In this document: positions 1 through 11,083 of the stretch, piece by piece | Position numbering within the stretch: position 1 is the first letter of the stretch | How the letters are laid out: the number at the start of each line of letters is the position of its first letter | Assembly (NCBI RefSeq): GCF_900117415.1 | Contig: NZ_FPEI01000004.1 | Span: 930,001-994,000 of the forward strand | DNA from: Hyphomicrobium sp. CS1BSMeth3 | GTDB taxonomy: Bacteria > Pseudomonadota > Alphaproteobacteria > Rhizobiales > Hyphomicrobiaceae | Length of the DNA: 64,000 nt | Reading direction: 5' to 3' | Program-made: the position numbers and the translations under genes | The notes under the pieces: model-generated | The model's input: only the letters and a program-made list of their open reading frames with translations | Told to the model about the DNA's origin: nothing | Database searches by the model: none

Positions 1-1
1 C

Positions 2-589
2 CTCGTCATCCTGCCACGCGGCTTGTCGGCCCTTCTGCTGTTCTCGGTGCTCGTTCCCTTCTGGACCTCCATCCTCGTGCGGACGAGTTCGTGGATTGTT
101 GTGCTCTCCAAGGAGGGCATCATCAATTCAACGCTGCTGAAGCTCGGCATCATCACCGAACCCATGCAGCTCGTCTTCAACCGGACAGGGCTTTACATCA
201 CCATGGTGCATGTCATGCTGCCTTTCATGGTGTTGCCGATCTACAGTGTGATGCGGTCGGTGCCCAAGACTTATCTTCGAGCCTCGCTCTCTCTAGGCGC
301 GCACCCGATTCTGGGATTCTGGAAGGTTTTCGTACCGCTCACGATGCCCGGCATAGCCTCGGGTTGCCTCATGACTTTCATCATCACGGTTGGGTACTAC
401 ATAACGCCGACACTGGTAGGTGGGCCGAAGGAGAACATGATCACCTACTTCATCGCGTTCTTCGTCAACGATACCATCAACTGGGGGATGGCCGCCGCGC
501 TAGGAACGATGCTGCTGGGCATTGTGATGGCGCTGTATTTCACGATCGGAAAGGTTGTCGGAATTCACCGCATTGTTGGACTGAAATAG
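2..589 (+). CDS. ABC transporter permease, PotB/PotH type (5' end outside window)
   Basis: This is the C-terminal 195 residues of an inner-membrane permease of the spermidine/putrescine-type ABC importer family. The frame is open to the first base of the window, so the true start lies upstream. The EAA-type cytoplasmic loop that contacts the ATPase is visible around RASLSLGAHPILGFWKVFVP and lies between hydrophobic segments. A second permease follows 12 bp downstream on the same strand, as in potABCD-like operons; the ATPase and binding protein are expected to the left of the window. The substrate is not readable from a permease alone. Confidence 0.9.
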   Translation, partial: LVILPRGLSALLLFSVLVPFWTSILVRTSSWIVVLSKEGIINSTLLKLGIITEPMQLVFNRTGLYITMVHVMLPFMVLPIYSVMRSVPKTYLRASLSLGAHPILGFWKVFVPLTMPGIASGCLMTFIITVGYYITPTLVGGPKENMITYFIAFFVNDTINWGMAAALGTMLLGIVMALYFTIGKVVGIHRIVGLK

Positions 590-601
590 GATCCAGCCCA
601 G

Positions 602-1372
602 ATGCTCCGTACCGTGGCGACCATCTATGCCATTGTGATGATGGTGTTCTTTCTCGGACCCATTCTCATCGCACTGCCACTTTCCTTCAATGGCGCGGGG
701 TTCCTTTCCTACCCCATCAATCCGTTTTCGCTCGTCTGGTACGAAAAGATCCTGGCACCGGTTCCCTGGCTAAGGGCTTTCGCAAACAGCCTTTTCGTGG
801 GGTTGAGCGCGACACTGATTGCCACCGTCCTCGGCGTCGGAGCCGCGCTCGCTCTTTCGCGAAAGGATCTGCCCGCGAAACGCCTGTTCCTTGCAATCAT
901 CATCGCGCCGATGATCGTGCCGAGCATCATCCTGGGGCTCGGGCTCTATTTCGTGTTCAGCCAATTACAGCTCAACTCTACTTATCTCGGCGTCATCATC
1001 GCCCATTCCGTCGTTTGTCTGCCTTTCGTGGTCATCGCCGTGAGCGCGCAGCTCCAGACCTTCGACGTAGGCCTCGTTCGGGCATCCCAGAGCCTCGGCG
1101 CGGACAATTGGAAAACCTTGCGCAGCGTCGTGCTGCCCATCATCGCGCCCGGCGTAATTTCGGGTGCGATCCTTGCCTTCGTCCATTCCTTCGATGAGGT
1201 GGTGATGGTGCTGTTCATAGCGGGGCCGCAGCAGCGGACACTGCCCCGGCAGATGTTCGACGGCATCAAGGACAACATCGACCCTTCGATCTTCGCGGTC
1301 TCAACGGTCCTGTTCGTCTTTACGACGACACTGATGATCCTGGTGAACCGGCTGTCAGCCCGCAAGCCATAG
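602..1372 (+). CDS. ABC transporter permease, PotC/PotI type
   Basis: This 256-residue inner-membrane permease is the usual length for the PotC family. It begins with a hydrophobic segment and carries the EAA loop RASQSLGADNWKTLRSVVLP about two thirds along. It starts 12 bp after the preceding permease, so the two are probably cotranscribed and form a heterodimeric channel for a polyamine or similar small cation. No further transporter gene follows, and the next 900 bp contain only small or degenerate frames. It could be cargo of the adjacent mobile element or the flanking chromosome; the sequence does not decide. Confidence 0.92.
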   Translation: MLRTVATIYAIVMMVFFLGPILIALPLSFNGAGFLSYPINPFSLVWYEKILAPVPWLRAFANSLFVGLSATLIATVLGVGAALALSRKDLPAKRLFLAIIIAPMIVPSIILGLGLYFVFSQLQLNSTYLGVIIAHSVVCLPFVVIAVSAQLQTFDVGLVRASQSLGADNWKTLRSVVLPIIAPGVISGAILAFVHSFDEVVMVLFIAGPQQRTLPRQMFDGIKDNIDPSIFAVSTVLFVFTTTLMILVNRLSARKP

Positions 1373-1830
1373 CAGTCGGGCTGAAGGGCCAAGCTGGAGG
1401 ACGTTCACCACATCGTCTACTCGGATGGCACCGTCAGCATAGACTCTGACGTCCTCGTTCCATCAGACATGTGATGAACCACAATCCCATGGGACAGCAG
1501 CGCGGCGGCACCAGACGGGACGAACGCGGATGAGCACACAACGACTGATGCGCAGCGCGCCCGTGCCAATGCGGGGCACCGCATACTCATTGCCTTTGAT
1601 CGTGCACCCGGCGAGCGCGAAGGTACCGTAGACCGCCAAGACCTTGATCGGTGGGTCGACGGCATGATCTAGGAGGCGCGGAAGGCGCGACGAATGAATG
1701 TCGTCTATTCCTACATCGGGCGCTCTCTTGCGCATTCCGCCGCCAAAGACGGCCTGTGGCCGCAGATCGCCATTGCCGAAGTCCTGGAGCGCCTCAAGTC
1801 GAGCGCGAGCTCGCGGTCGAACGCTCCAAT
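1373..1830. other. Gene-poor stretch with no supported CDS
   Basis: No frame here looks like a normal gene of this genome. Short fragments look protein-like, for example LDRWVDGMI ending at the stop near 1671 and a separate open stretch from 1694 (MNVVYSYIGRSLAHSAAK). They do not join into one frame. I read the stretch as decayed accessory DNA between the transporter and the recombinase module. No terminator with a U-tract was seen after the permease. Confidence 0.4.
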
Positions 1831-2034
1831 ATGCGCGGCGTCTACACGAAGGCCATGTACGAAGGTGGTAAGCAGGAGCGCGAACTCGCACAGCAATACC
1901 GCGACTGGGCGGCACGGCAACCCGGCGCGCATGTACGCACCCGAGCACTGCTGAACGCCATCGCGAACGATTGGGAGCGCGAGGCGAAGCAGGCGGACGA
2001 CGCCGCCAAAAGAGACAAACTTCGCTTCGACTAG
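1831..2034 (+). CDS. Small hypothetical protein, possibly a gene remnant
   Basis: This is a 67-residue hydrophilic, probably helical protein containing RELAQQYRDWAARQPG, then RTRALLNAIANDWEREAKQAD. That pattern (an YRDWA segment followed by a helix ending in ExEAK) resembles small uncharacterised proteins common in rhizobial genomes; no function is known to me. The frame stays open upstream to 1651, but the composition there is not protein-like, so ATG 1831 or ATG 1855 is chosen. No clear ribosome binding site precedes either. It may be the intact C-terminal part of a frameshifted gene, because a protein-like stretch in another frame begins at 1694. Confidence 0.4.
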   Translation: MRGVYTKAMYEGGKQERELAQQYRDWAARQPGAHVRTRALLNAIANDWEREAKQADDAAKRDKLRFD

Positions 2035-2282
2035 CAACGCTCGGGTTTTTGATCTGTGAGTTGACTGGGGAGCCACATCTACATGTCGCCGTGGTTTTTA
2101 CCCGCTCGACGTTGCTCTGCGCGAGGTTCCTCCGCGTTCCTCATTCTTCCTTCCAGCTCCTGCATTTCCCTTGCTTTCCCCGTTGAGGTCGACGCATGCC
2201 GCCGAGATGTTGTTGACCCATGCCCCGCGCCGTTCGCGGTGATCGCAACCGAGGCTAAGACCCTAAGACGGAGGACTTGTTC

Positions 2283-2537
2283 GTGTCGCGTGACCGGGAG
2301 ACCGAAGCCCTGCAGCGCATCAATCCGGACACAACGGCTTACGCGACTGTTGCGGGTGAGATCGGACCGGCAGAGTTCGAAGCCTATCTCGCCCATCTGG
2401 TGCATCTCGATCTTCCGCTTCCGGCAAAGATCGAATTGATCCGCGCGTTGCAGAAAATCATGCAGAGCTTTGTCGACCGCGCCTTCGGCGACGATCCAGC
2501 ACAGCTTGCGCGCGAATCCAAAGGTGATGCGAACTAA
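2283..2537 (+). CDS. Small hypothetical protein upstream of serine recombinase
   Basis: This is an 84-residue acidic, helical protein with no recognised domain. It contains AGEIGPAEFEAYLAHLVHL and KIELIRALQKIMQSFVDRAF. A longer frame opens at TTG 2277, but the Shine-Dalgarno-like GGAGGA at about 2270-2275 lies one base from it. It lies seven bases from GTG 2283, which is therefore preferred. It precedes a second very short frame and the recombinase on the same strand, so it may be an accessory protein of the element, for example a directionality or control factor. That role is inferred only from position. Confidence 0.6.
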   Translation: MSRDRETEALQRINPDTTAYATVAGEIGPAEFEAYLAHLVHLDLPLPAKIELIRALQKIMQSFVDRAFGDDPAQLARESKGDAN

Positions 2538-2561
2538 GCCAATATTCGTTCGAGCTCTGAC

Positions 2562-2659
2562 GTGGTAGAATTGGCTGAAGGGAACTCCCGCAAATTGGAC
2601 CTACTCGCTGGCTACTTCCGGCGTGATGCCGAAGTACCAAGTCGGAAGGAGATCGAGGA

Positions 2660-2663
<4 letters not shown>
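2562..2663 (+). CDS. Possible 33-residue ORF translationally coupled to recombinase
   Basis: A GTG-initiated frame of 33 codons (VVELAEGNSRKLDLLAG at the start, KEIEE at the end) stops in an ATGA overlap with the recombinase start at 2660. It is in the same frame as the preceding small gene, separated from it only by TAA 2535-2537 and a few codons. It may therefore be an independent coupled peptide, a readthrough extension, or a leader frame. There is no strong ribosome binding site before GTG 2562. The overlap is the main argument for reality. Confidence 0.35.
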
Positions 2664-4260
<1,597 letters not shown>

Positions 4261-4390
4261 GCCGCGCGATCGCGCCGCTCCCATGGGGTTGCGGCTTGGG
4301 TAGGTGGCGATCGGCTCGGCTTAACTAGTGCGCTCCGCCCCCGGGCGCAAGCAAAACTTGGGCTCCCTCGGGAAGTGCCCCGAACGCCCT

Positions 4391-5563
<1,173 letters not shown>

Positions 5564-5884
5564 TCAGAACTGCTTGCTCGGCACCTTGACGACGAGCCCG
5601 TCGAGCTTCTCCGAGATGCGGATCTGGCAGCTCAGCCGGCTCTCCTCGCGGACGTCGAAGGCGAAGTCGAGCATGTCCTCTTCCATTTCCGAAGGCGGGC
5701 CAACGGCCTCGCGCCACTCCGGCTCCACATACACGTGGCAGGTCGCGCAGGCGCAGGCGCCGCCGCATTCAGCCTCGATGCCGGGCACGTCCTCGGTCTT
5801 GGCGGCCTCCATGACCGTCAGCCCCGGCTGGGCCTCGACCTCCTGACGCGTGCCATCCTCTTGAACGAATGTGATTTTGACCAT
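5564..5884 (-). CDS. 2Fe-2S ferredoxin, adrenodoxin type
   Basis: This 106-residue soluble electron carrier has four cysteine ligands at C40, C46, C49 and C86, in the CX5CX2CX36C spacing of vertebrate-type (adrenodoxin/putidaredoxin/Isc Fdx) ferredoxins. It starts [11 protein letters not shown] and ends with the conserved [10 protein letters not shown]. The length is usual for the family. The ferredoxin reductase downstream on the same strand is the obvious electron donor. No isc or suf genes are adjacent in the window, so the downstream acceptor (Fe-S assembly, a P450 or another oxygenase) cannot be told. Confidence 0.95.
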   Translation of the reverse strand: MVKITFVQEDGTRQEVEAQPGLTVMEAAKTEDVPGIEAECGGACACATCHVYVEPEWREAVGPPSEMEEDMLDFAFDVREESRLSCQIRISEKLDGLVVKVPSKQF

Positions 5885-6160
5885 CGTCTGTGCTGGCTCC
5901 TGACGCCAGCCCTTCTGGCGCGCGGTTGGTGGTCATTCAGGCCGAACCCCGCACAAATAGCCTCTGAAGACGAGGGATCGCCTTGACTTCGAGCACGTCA
6001 CGCCGGGGGAGACTGGGCGGACATAGCCGCTCGCGACCGCGATTTCAAGCCAAGCCGGGGCCTGATGGTTGCCTGCAGCCGCGAGCCTGGGTTGCATGGG
6101 CCGGCCAGAGATCCAGCCAGAGAAAAGCCCCGGAAAAAGCCCGTCAAGTTGCCGACTTCG

Positions 6161-7378
6161 CTACTTCCCGCTCCGTACGCGGTACTCCTGGTAGAAGGTA
6201 ATCAGCATCGTGACGAGCATGAAACCGACGGCCGCAAGAAAAATACCGCGATAGAAGCCGTGGTCGAGCAGCCAGGCATAGAACATCGGCCCCAAAAGCC
6301 CGGCGAAATTGAAACCCGTCGAAACAATGCCGAACACCCGCCCCTCGGCGCCGGCGGGCGAAGCGGCCCGCACCAGCATGTCCCGCGATGGCGCGATGAT
6401 GCCGAAAAGGAAGCCGGCCGCCGTCATCACGCCGACCAGCACGACCTGCGGCAGATTGACCAGGGCCACCAATGACACGAGCACCGCCGACATCAGGAGC
6501 GCCAGTGACGCGACGATGCCGTGCCGCCGCGTGCGATCGGCCAGGATGCCACCCGCGAGCACACCGAGTGAGCTCGCCAGCAGGAAGCCGGTCAGCGCCG
6601 CGCTGGCCATGGGGAGGCCAATGCCGAAGCCGGCCGTGAGCGCGGAAACCGAGAAATTCTGGATGCCGCCGGTGCAGAGGTTGAGCAGCACGAAGAGCAG
6701 CATCAGCGAGAGCACGGTGGGCGTCACCAGCCCCCTGAGCCCGCCAACGGGTGCGACGCCGGCCGTCTTCGTCGTGCGGGCGGGCGACGGCTGCCCCTCC
6801 TCGGCAGGGCTGAGCGCCAGCAGTCCTGCTACGACAAACGCGAGGCCCCCCGACATCGCGAACGCCAGCGGCACGCCCCCGAATGCGGCCGCCGTCAGCA
6901 GTATTGCCGGGGCGACAGCACCGCCGATGAACCCCGCAAATGTATGGAAGGAGAAGGCGCGCCCCATCTTCTCGCCGCGAATGCCGCGCGAGAGCATGGC
7001 GTAGTCCGCGGGATGATAGACGCCGTTGGCAAGGCCCGCGCTCATCATCGAGAGGATCAGGAAGACGTACGACTTCGTGAACGCCAGGGCCACGAAGCTC
7101 GCGCCGCCGAGCATCAGGCCAGCCACCAGCATACGCGGCGCCCCCAGTCGGTCCGTCAGGAAGCCGAGCGGCGTCTGCACGAGCAGCGAGACGAGATTGA
7201 AGGCCGTAATCGCAAAGCCGAGCTCGATGAAGCTCACGCCGAGATGGCCCGGCAGCAACGGGATCAGCGCCGGCAGCGTCATGATGTGAAAATGGCTGAC
7301 GAAATGAGCGGCCGCTACTTGCCCGAGCAGCGTTGCCTCATGCCGTTCCCATTTGCGTGCCGATGCGACTGCGGTCAC
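6161..7378 (-). CDS. MFS transporter
   Basis: This 405-residue protein has about twelve hydrophobic segments and the inter-helix 2-3 MFS signature GFLTDRLGAPRMLVAG. It begins with a short cytoplasmic tail and then HFVSHFHIMTLPALIPLLP. The general form resembles the fosmidomycin-resistance/small-solute branch of MFS antiporters, but the substrate is not readable. It stands alone: 276 bp without a gene separate it from the ferredoxin gene, and a roughly 280-bp gap with a degenerate family B repeat lies upstream. Confidence 0.9.
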   Translation of the reverse strand: MTAVASARKWERHEATLLGQVAAAHFVSHFHIMTLPALIPLLPGHLGVSFIELGFAITAFNLVSLLVQTPLGFLTDRLGAPRMLVAGLMLGGASFVALAFTKSYVFLILSMMSAGLANGVYHPADYAMLSRGIRGEKMGRAFSFHTFAGFIGGAVAPAILLTAAAFGGVPLAFAMSGGLAFVVAGLLALSPAEEGQPSPARTTKTAGVAPVGGLRGLVTPTVLSLMLLFVLLNLCTGGIQNFSVSALTAGFGIGLPMASAALTGFLLASSLGVLAGGILADRTRRHGIVASLALLMSAVLVSLVALVNLPQVVLVGVMTAAGFLFGIIAPSRDMLVRAASPAGAEGRVFGIVSTGFNFAGLLGPMFYAWLLDHGFYRGIFLAAVGFMLVTMLITFYQEYRVRSGK

Positions 7379-7445
7379 GGTTCAGCTCGATCCGGTTGCC
7401 AGGTCCCATGATGGGAAGCGGACCACGACGCGCGAACAGCAATAC

Positions 7446-7499
7446 CTCGAGGCGCGAAGGCAGGCCCGAGCGGGTCGCAATTGAGGTCCGACGCTCTAG
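7446..7499. repeat. Family B palindromic repeat, degenerate copy (B3)
   Basis: The right half (GGGTCGCAATTGAGGTCCGACGCT) closely matches the right arm of the two intact family B copies at 14782 and 61167. The left arm (ACCTCGAGGCGCGA) is a weakened match to ACCTCGAATGCGAC in the intact copies. The loop is shorter. It lies between the MFS transporter and the polysaccharide deacetylase. Confidence 0.55.
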
Positions 7500-7656
7500 T
7501 GCATCGTATACAATCCTCTCCCGGTCAAGATGATGCACGGCCGCGTCCGAGGCTTGCCCCGCCTGCCTCGGCGCTCTGGCGATGATCACGAGGAGATGGA
7601 TTGTCGGCCTTGCGCGCGGCGAAGCCTTTCAGCCGTAGGCCGCCGCAGGCCACGTC

Positions 7657-8451
7657 TCAGGCATAGGGGGAAGCGACACCGAACAGGGGATGGCGCACCG
7701 GAGCGGGCGACCGATGCGGCGCACCGGCAAAATCCGCCAACTGCTGCCCGATCGGCACGGTCATGAGGCCGCGCCGCTGGAGCTCGGGAATGATCAGGTG
7801 CAGGCTGGCCGCGGCCGCTCTTCCGGCCCCCTTGGAGATGGCCCCTCCGACGCCTGACAATCCATCGTGCAAAAGGATGATCGAGCCCGGCCTCACCCGC
7901 TCGAGCACATAGTCGGCAATGATCTCGGGGTCGCTCTCCGCATAGGGAGGCGCAACGTCCCATCCGACGAGCGCCTCTATCGAGCCCAATCTCGCCCGGT
8001 CGCGCATGTCCCATCTGAAATGACCGTAGGGCGCCCGAAAAAGTTTGGGCCGCGCGCCAAGGATCTCCTGCAAGGTCCGCTGGCACTGCAGGATCTCCCG
8101 GGCGAGGAGCCGCGGCGAAACCCGATGCAGATCCCGATGGTGCTGAGTGTGGTTCCCGATCTCGTGCCCGTCCGCCTGGATCTTTCGCACGATATCCGGA
8201 TAGCGGCGCGCATGATCGCCGATCACGAAGAAGGTGGCTTTGGTGTTGTATTGGGCGAGCGCCTCGAGAAGCTCGAACGTCGTGTCGGGCCGAGGGCTAT
8301 CGTCGAAGCTGATGCTCACATGAGGCGATGCATCGAAGCGACGAACGACGCTGCATCCGAGGCACATCAGCTCGTCGAACTCGATGCCGAACGCGCGCCT
8401 CGCGATCCCCCGGACGGGGCGCACCAACGCACTCCACGCCAAATCATTCAT
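7657..8451 (-). CDS. Polysaccharide deacetylase family protein (NodB homology)
   Basis: This is a 264-residue carbohydrate esterase family 4 enzyme that would remove N-acetyl groups from a polymer such as peptidoglycan or chitin-like glycan. The metal-binding and catalytic motifs are visible: SFDDSP (motif 1, normally TFDDGP), HTQHHRD (motif 2, H-x3-H), and RAPYGH (motif 3), with LLHDG near the C-terminus. In motif 1 the usual Gly is Ser. The frame extends to TTG 8484, but ATG 8451 is the better start. No signal peptide is evident. A family A repeat lies just upstream and would separate it from the amine oxidase. Confidence 0.88.
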   Translation of the reverse strand: MNDLAWSALVRPVRGIARRAFGIEFDELMCLGCSVVRRFDASPHVSISFDDSPRPDTTFELLEALAQYNTKATFFVIGDHARRYPDIVRKIQADGHEIGNHTQHHRDLHRVSPRLLAREILQCQRTLQEILGARPKLFRAPYGHFRWDMRDRARLGSIEALVGWDVAPPYAESDPEIIADYVLERVRPGSIILLHDGLSGVGGAISKGAGRAAAASLHLIIPELQRRGLMTVPIGQQLADFAGAPHRSPAPVRHPLFGVASPYA

Positions 8452-8490
8452 GACGACCCAATCTACAAACGCGGAAACAAACAATCGTCG

Positions 8491-8660
8491 CCCAGTGTCC
8501 CGATTCCGAAGTTCGCCCCACCTCGATGCTGGCGTCCCGAGCGAACTTCGGAATCAAAAGGGACACTGGAAGCATCTTCTTGCTGGTGTGATTCAGATCG
8601 AGAAATTCGCTCGATGCGGTGCCACGAAAGGTGGCGAATTTCTCAATCATCACACCAGCC
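8491..8660. repeat. Family A double-hairpin repeat, copy 1
   Basis: This is a roughly 170-bp element with two successive inverted repeats. Hairpin 1 pairs CCAGTGTCCCGATTCCGAAG with its complement ending GGGACACTGG. Hairpin 2 pairs GCTGGTGTG and GAGAAATTCGC with GCGAATTTCTC and CACACCAGC. A second copy of identical length lies at 23805-23973 with conserved stems and variable loops. The minus strand is open for 69 codons in this copy. Confidence 0.9.
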
Positions 8661-8783
8661 GGACAAAAACCGTCCGGAAGAGTGGATCTACAATGCTATC
8701 GCAAGCCCGACACGGGCCCAAGCCGCTTTGCCATGCACACCCCATCGCGGCGCCCACGCGTGGCAGGAAAGTAACAGCCGAGA

Positions 8784-10754
8784 TCAGCCATGCGCACCAT
8801 TGGCCTTGGCGTGGCAGCTCGCGGCGTTGACCTCGGGCGCGAGGTTGATGGCCGGATTGCCGTCGAAGAACCCGAACGGCATGAGCTTGAAGCCCGTCAT
8901 GACGCAGGGCTGCACGGGAAAGTCCTCGACCCGCACCGGATGGTGGAGACCGAAGACGTGCCAGAGCACGATGTCCGTGTTCTCGATCGGGCGATCTTTG
9001 GCCACGAAGGAGCGAATATCTCCCGAGCCATCGGAGTGATTGACGAAGTCGCCGGACGGGTAGCGCTCCTCGCTGTCGAACGCCGTCACCCAGACGTGGT
9101 TCTGCGTGAAGCCCATGCGCTGTCCCGAAGGCGAGTCCGGATGCACGAACGGCGTCACGCAGTGCGGGGCGTGCAGCTTGTAGCCGACCGGCGTGCCGGC
9201 GCGATTGCGCTTGTTCGGATTGATGACCTTCCAGTAGCGCATTGACGCGGGCTCGGAACGTCGCGCCGCCGCGCTCTCGCGCTTCAGAACCGTCTCTTCC
9301 TCATAGAAGGCATTTCCATACGGATTGGCCGGCCCGAGCGGTTCCGCGTACGTGTTGCACTCGACGAAGCTGTTGCGATCCCCATCGACGGCCATGTCGA
9401 GCCGCGCGCAGAGAATGTGCTGGTGGATATGGCCCATGAGCCCCGGCGCCACTTCGCGCGCATACTTCCCGGGCTGGCCGGGAACGCAGGCCGCCGTGTT
9501 GATGACGCCCGTCGCCTTCACCTCATGCTCGATCGTGCCGTCGAGGTAGAGATACCAATAGAAGCCGTACTCGTAGTTGCCGACCGTGCAGATCGTCGAG
9601 ACCACGAGGCGGCTGCCGCGGCGGGACTCGACCCGCTCGGTGCGGAAGTCGGTGTGCTTCCAGACGAGCCCCGCATCCTCCTCGTGCACGCAGATGGCGT
9701 TCTCGATCGTCCAGGGCTCGCCGTCGATCTTGTTGAGGTGCGCATCGATGTAGTGAATGACGCCGAGGCAATCGCATCCGAGCCGCAGCGAGTTGGCGAG
9801 CTTGCCGACGCCGTACTCGCCGACATCGAACACGTTCTTTCGGAAATGCCCGCCCTCCGGCGTACCGTAAGGCACCGTCATCTCGACGATCGAAGCGCGG
9901 TGAACGACCGGACGGCCGTTGAACCGCACATCATGCAGCGTCAGTGCCTCGCGCGCATTGAAGCCCACGACGAGCGACCAGTTGCGCCATTTCAGGCTCG
10001 GGCCGTCGAAGGAGAAATTGACGCCCTCGGGCTGCACCACGTTGATCGGCTTCGCCGGCGGCTGGAACTCGGTCAGGAACTCGCGCTCGTAGTTGTACTC
10101 GGTCATCGGGATCGGCGTGACGCCGTAGTCGTCGATGCGAATGACCTTGCCGCTGTTGAGATCGATGACGGCATTGAGGCCCTCGATCGGGTGCGCATAG
10201 AAGGCCTCGTTCTTCCTCAAGCGCAGCCAACAGAAGACGTGGCACAGAAAGCGCCCCTCCTCGCCGGGTATGCTGAACGAGCCCGCCGACCAGGGATCGA
10301 CGCAGACCTGCTCCATATCCGTGATGCCGCGCTTGGCGCACGCCGCGATGAATCCGGGATCGGCGCGGACAAGGCCCTCGATGACCAGGAACTGCTCGAG
10401 CTGGATCATGGGGCGCTGACCGTCCAGCACCTTGCGCGAGAGCACTTCGCCGCTCGCGAGATCGACCGTCATCTTGGTCACGCTGACCTTGCGCGCGCTC
10501 GAGACGTTCACGCGGGCACGGCGACGTATCGGGCTTCCCGGTTTGAAAGCGCGGACCTCCTCCTTGCTCGGCTCGAGCAGCTCGATGGTCTCGAAGCGGA
10601 TCGCATCCTCGTAGGACGGATTTCGGCGGACGATGTCCGCGACGCGGCGGATCTCGTCGGGGCTCAGCGGTTGGAGCGGGTGCCTGATTTCAGACCCCGT
10701 GGGGCGGGCGGACGTCGAGCAGCAACTCTGCGATGCCGTTTGCAGGTCGGACAT
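8784..10754 (-). CDS. Primary amine oxidase (copper/topaquinone)
   Basis: This 656-residue copper amine oxidase oxidises primary amines to aldehydes, releasing ammonia and hydrogen peroxide. The topaquinone precursor is Tyr394 in TVGNYEYG. The catalytic-base Asp310 lies in FDVGEYG, 84 residues before it, the same spacing as in the Arthrobacter enzyme. Copper ligands are HIHQH and a His in FGLHHPVRVEDFP. The frame extends upstream, but ATG 10754 follows GAGGAGGTG at seven bases and fits the family length. No signal peptide is seen. Divergent from the AMP nucleosidase gene. Confidence 0.95.
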   Translation of the reverse strand: MSDLQTASQSCCSTSARPTGSEIRHPLQPLSPDEIRRVADIVRRNPSYEDAIRFETIELLEPSKEEVRAFKPGSPIRRRARVNVSSARKVSVTKMTVDLASGEVLSRKVLDGQRPMIQLEQFLVIEGLVRADPGFIAACAKRGITDMEQVCVDPWSAGSFSIPGEEGRFLCHVFCWLRLRKNEAFYAHPIEGLNAVIDLNSGKVIRIDDYGVTPIPMTEYNYEREFLTEFQPPAKPINVVQPEGVNFSFDGPSLKWRNWSLVVGFNAREALTLHDVRFNGRPVVHRASIVEMTVPYGTPEGGHFRKNVFDVGEYGVGKLANSLRLGCDCLGVIHYIDAHLNKIDGEPWTIENAICVHEEDAGLVWKHTDFRTERVESRRGSRLVVSTICTVGNYEYGFYWYLYLDGTIEHEVKATGVINTAACVPGQPGKYAREVAPGLMGHIHQHILCARLDMAVDGDRNSFVECNTYAEPLGPANPYGNAFYEEETVLKRESAAARRSEPASMRYWKVINPNKRNRAGTPVGYKLHAPHCVTPFVHPDSPSGQRMGFTQNHVWVTAFDSEERYPSGDFVNHSDGSGDIRSFVAKDRPIENTDIVLWHVFGLHHPVRVEDFPVQPCVMTGFKLMPFGFFDGNPAINLAPEVNAASCHAKANGAHG

Positions 10755-10938
10755 AGTACGCACCTCCTCGATCAGCACTTCCCGAGTGCCTTGCGGATCC
10801 TCCGGTAGCTGAGGGCAGTGTGCGGGCCAGGAGAGCCAGAGGCAAGCGCAAGGAACTGGCCGACGCTGCCGAATTTGGAGGCGGCCCTCCTTCGCTGAAG
10901 CTTCGGAGGGCATCCTGCTTCGCCCCAGAAGACGCCCC

Positions 10939-11007
10939 AATCCTGCGAAGCTCGGAGAGCGAAGCAGGATGGCCTGCCACCCGAAGCCCGAAGGGCGTTA
11001 GGGTGGC
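10939..11007. repeat. Family C repeat, copy upstream of amn
   Basis: The core begins AATCCTGCGAAGCTCGGAGA and ends in a small hairpin GCCACCC...GGGTGGC around GAAGCCCGAAGGGC. About 60 bp of related inverted sequence (CTTCGCTGAAGCTTCGGAGG and CATCCTGCTTCG) precede it. It matches 12562-12718 on the other side of amn, so the two copies flank that gene in direct orientation. The rest of the 10755-11083 gap is the divergent promoter region of the amine oxidase and amn. Confidence 0.8.
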
Positions 11008-11083
11008 TCGCCCATCGATTTGCGCATCTGCGTCCCGAGGTCTACCACTGTATGAAAGGCATTCAGCGGCTGGTGATTGCGGC

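Noticed and set aside
9417-10808. 463-residue plus-strand frame
   Set aside because: It is antisense to the copper amine oxidase, which has all catalytic residues in place; the plus frame has no recognisable motif.
10820-11083. N-terminal 88-residue extension of AMP nucleosidase
   Set aside because: It is translated through the family C repeat and has no similarity to the enzyme family, which begins near ATG 11084.
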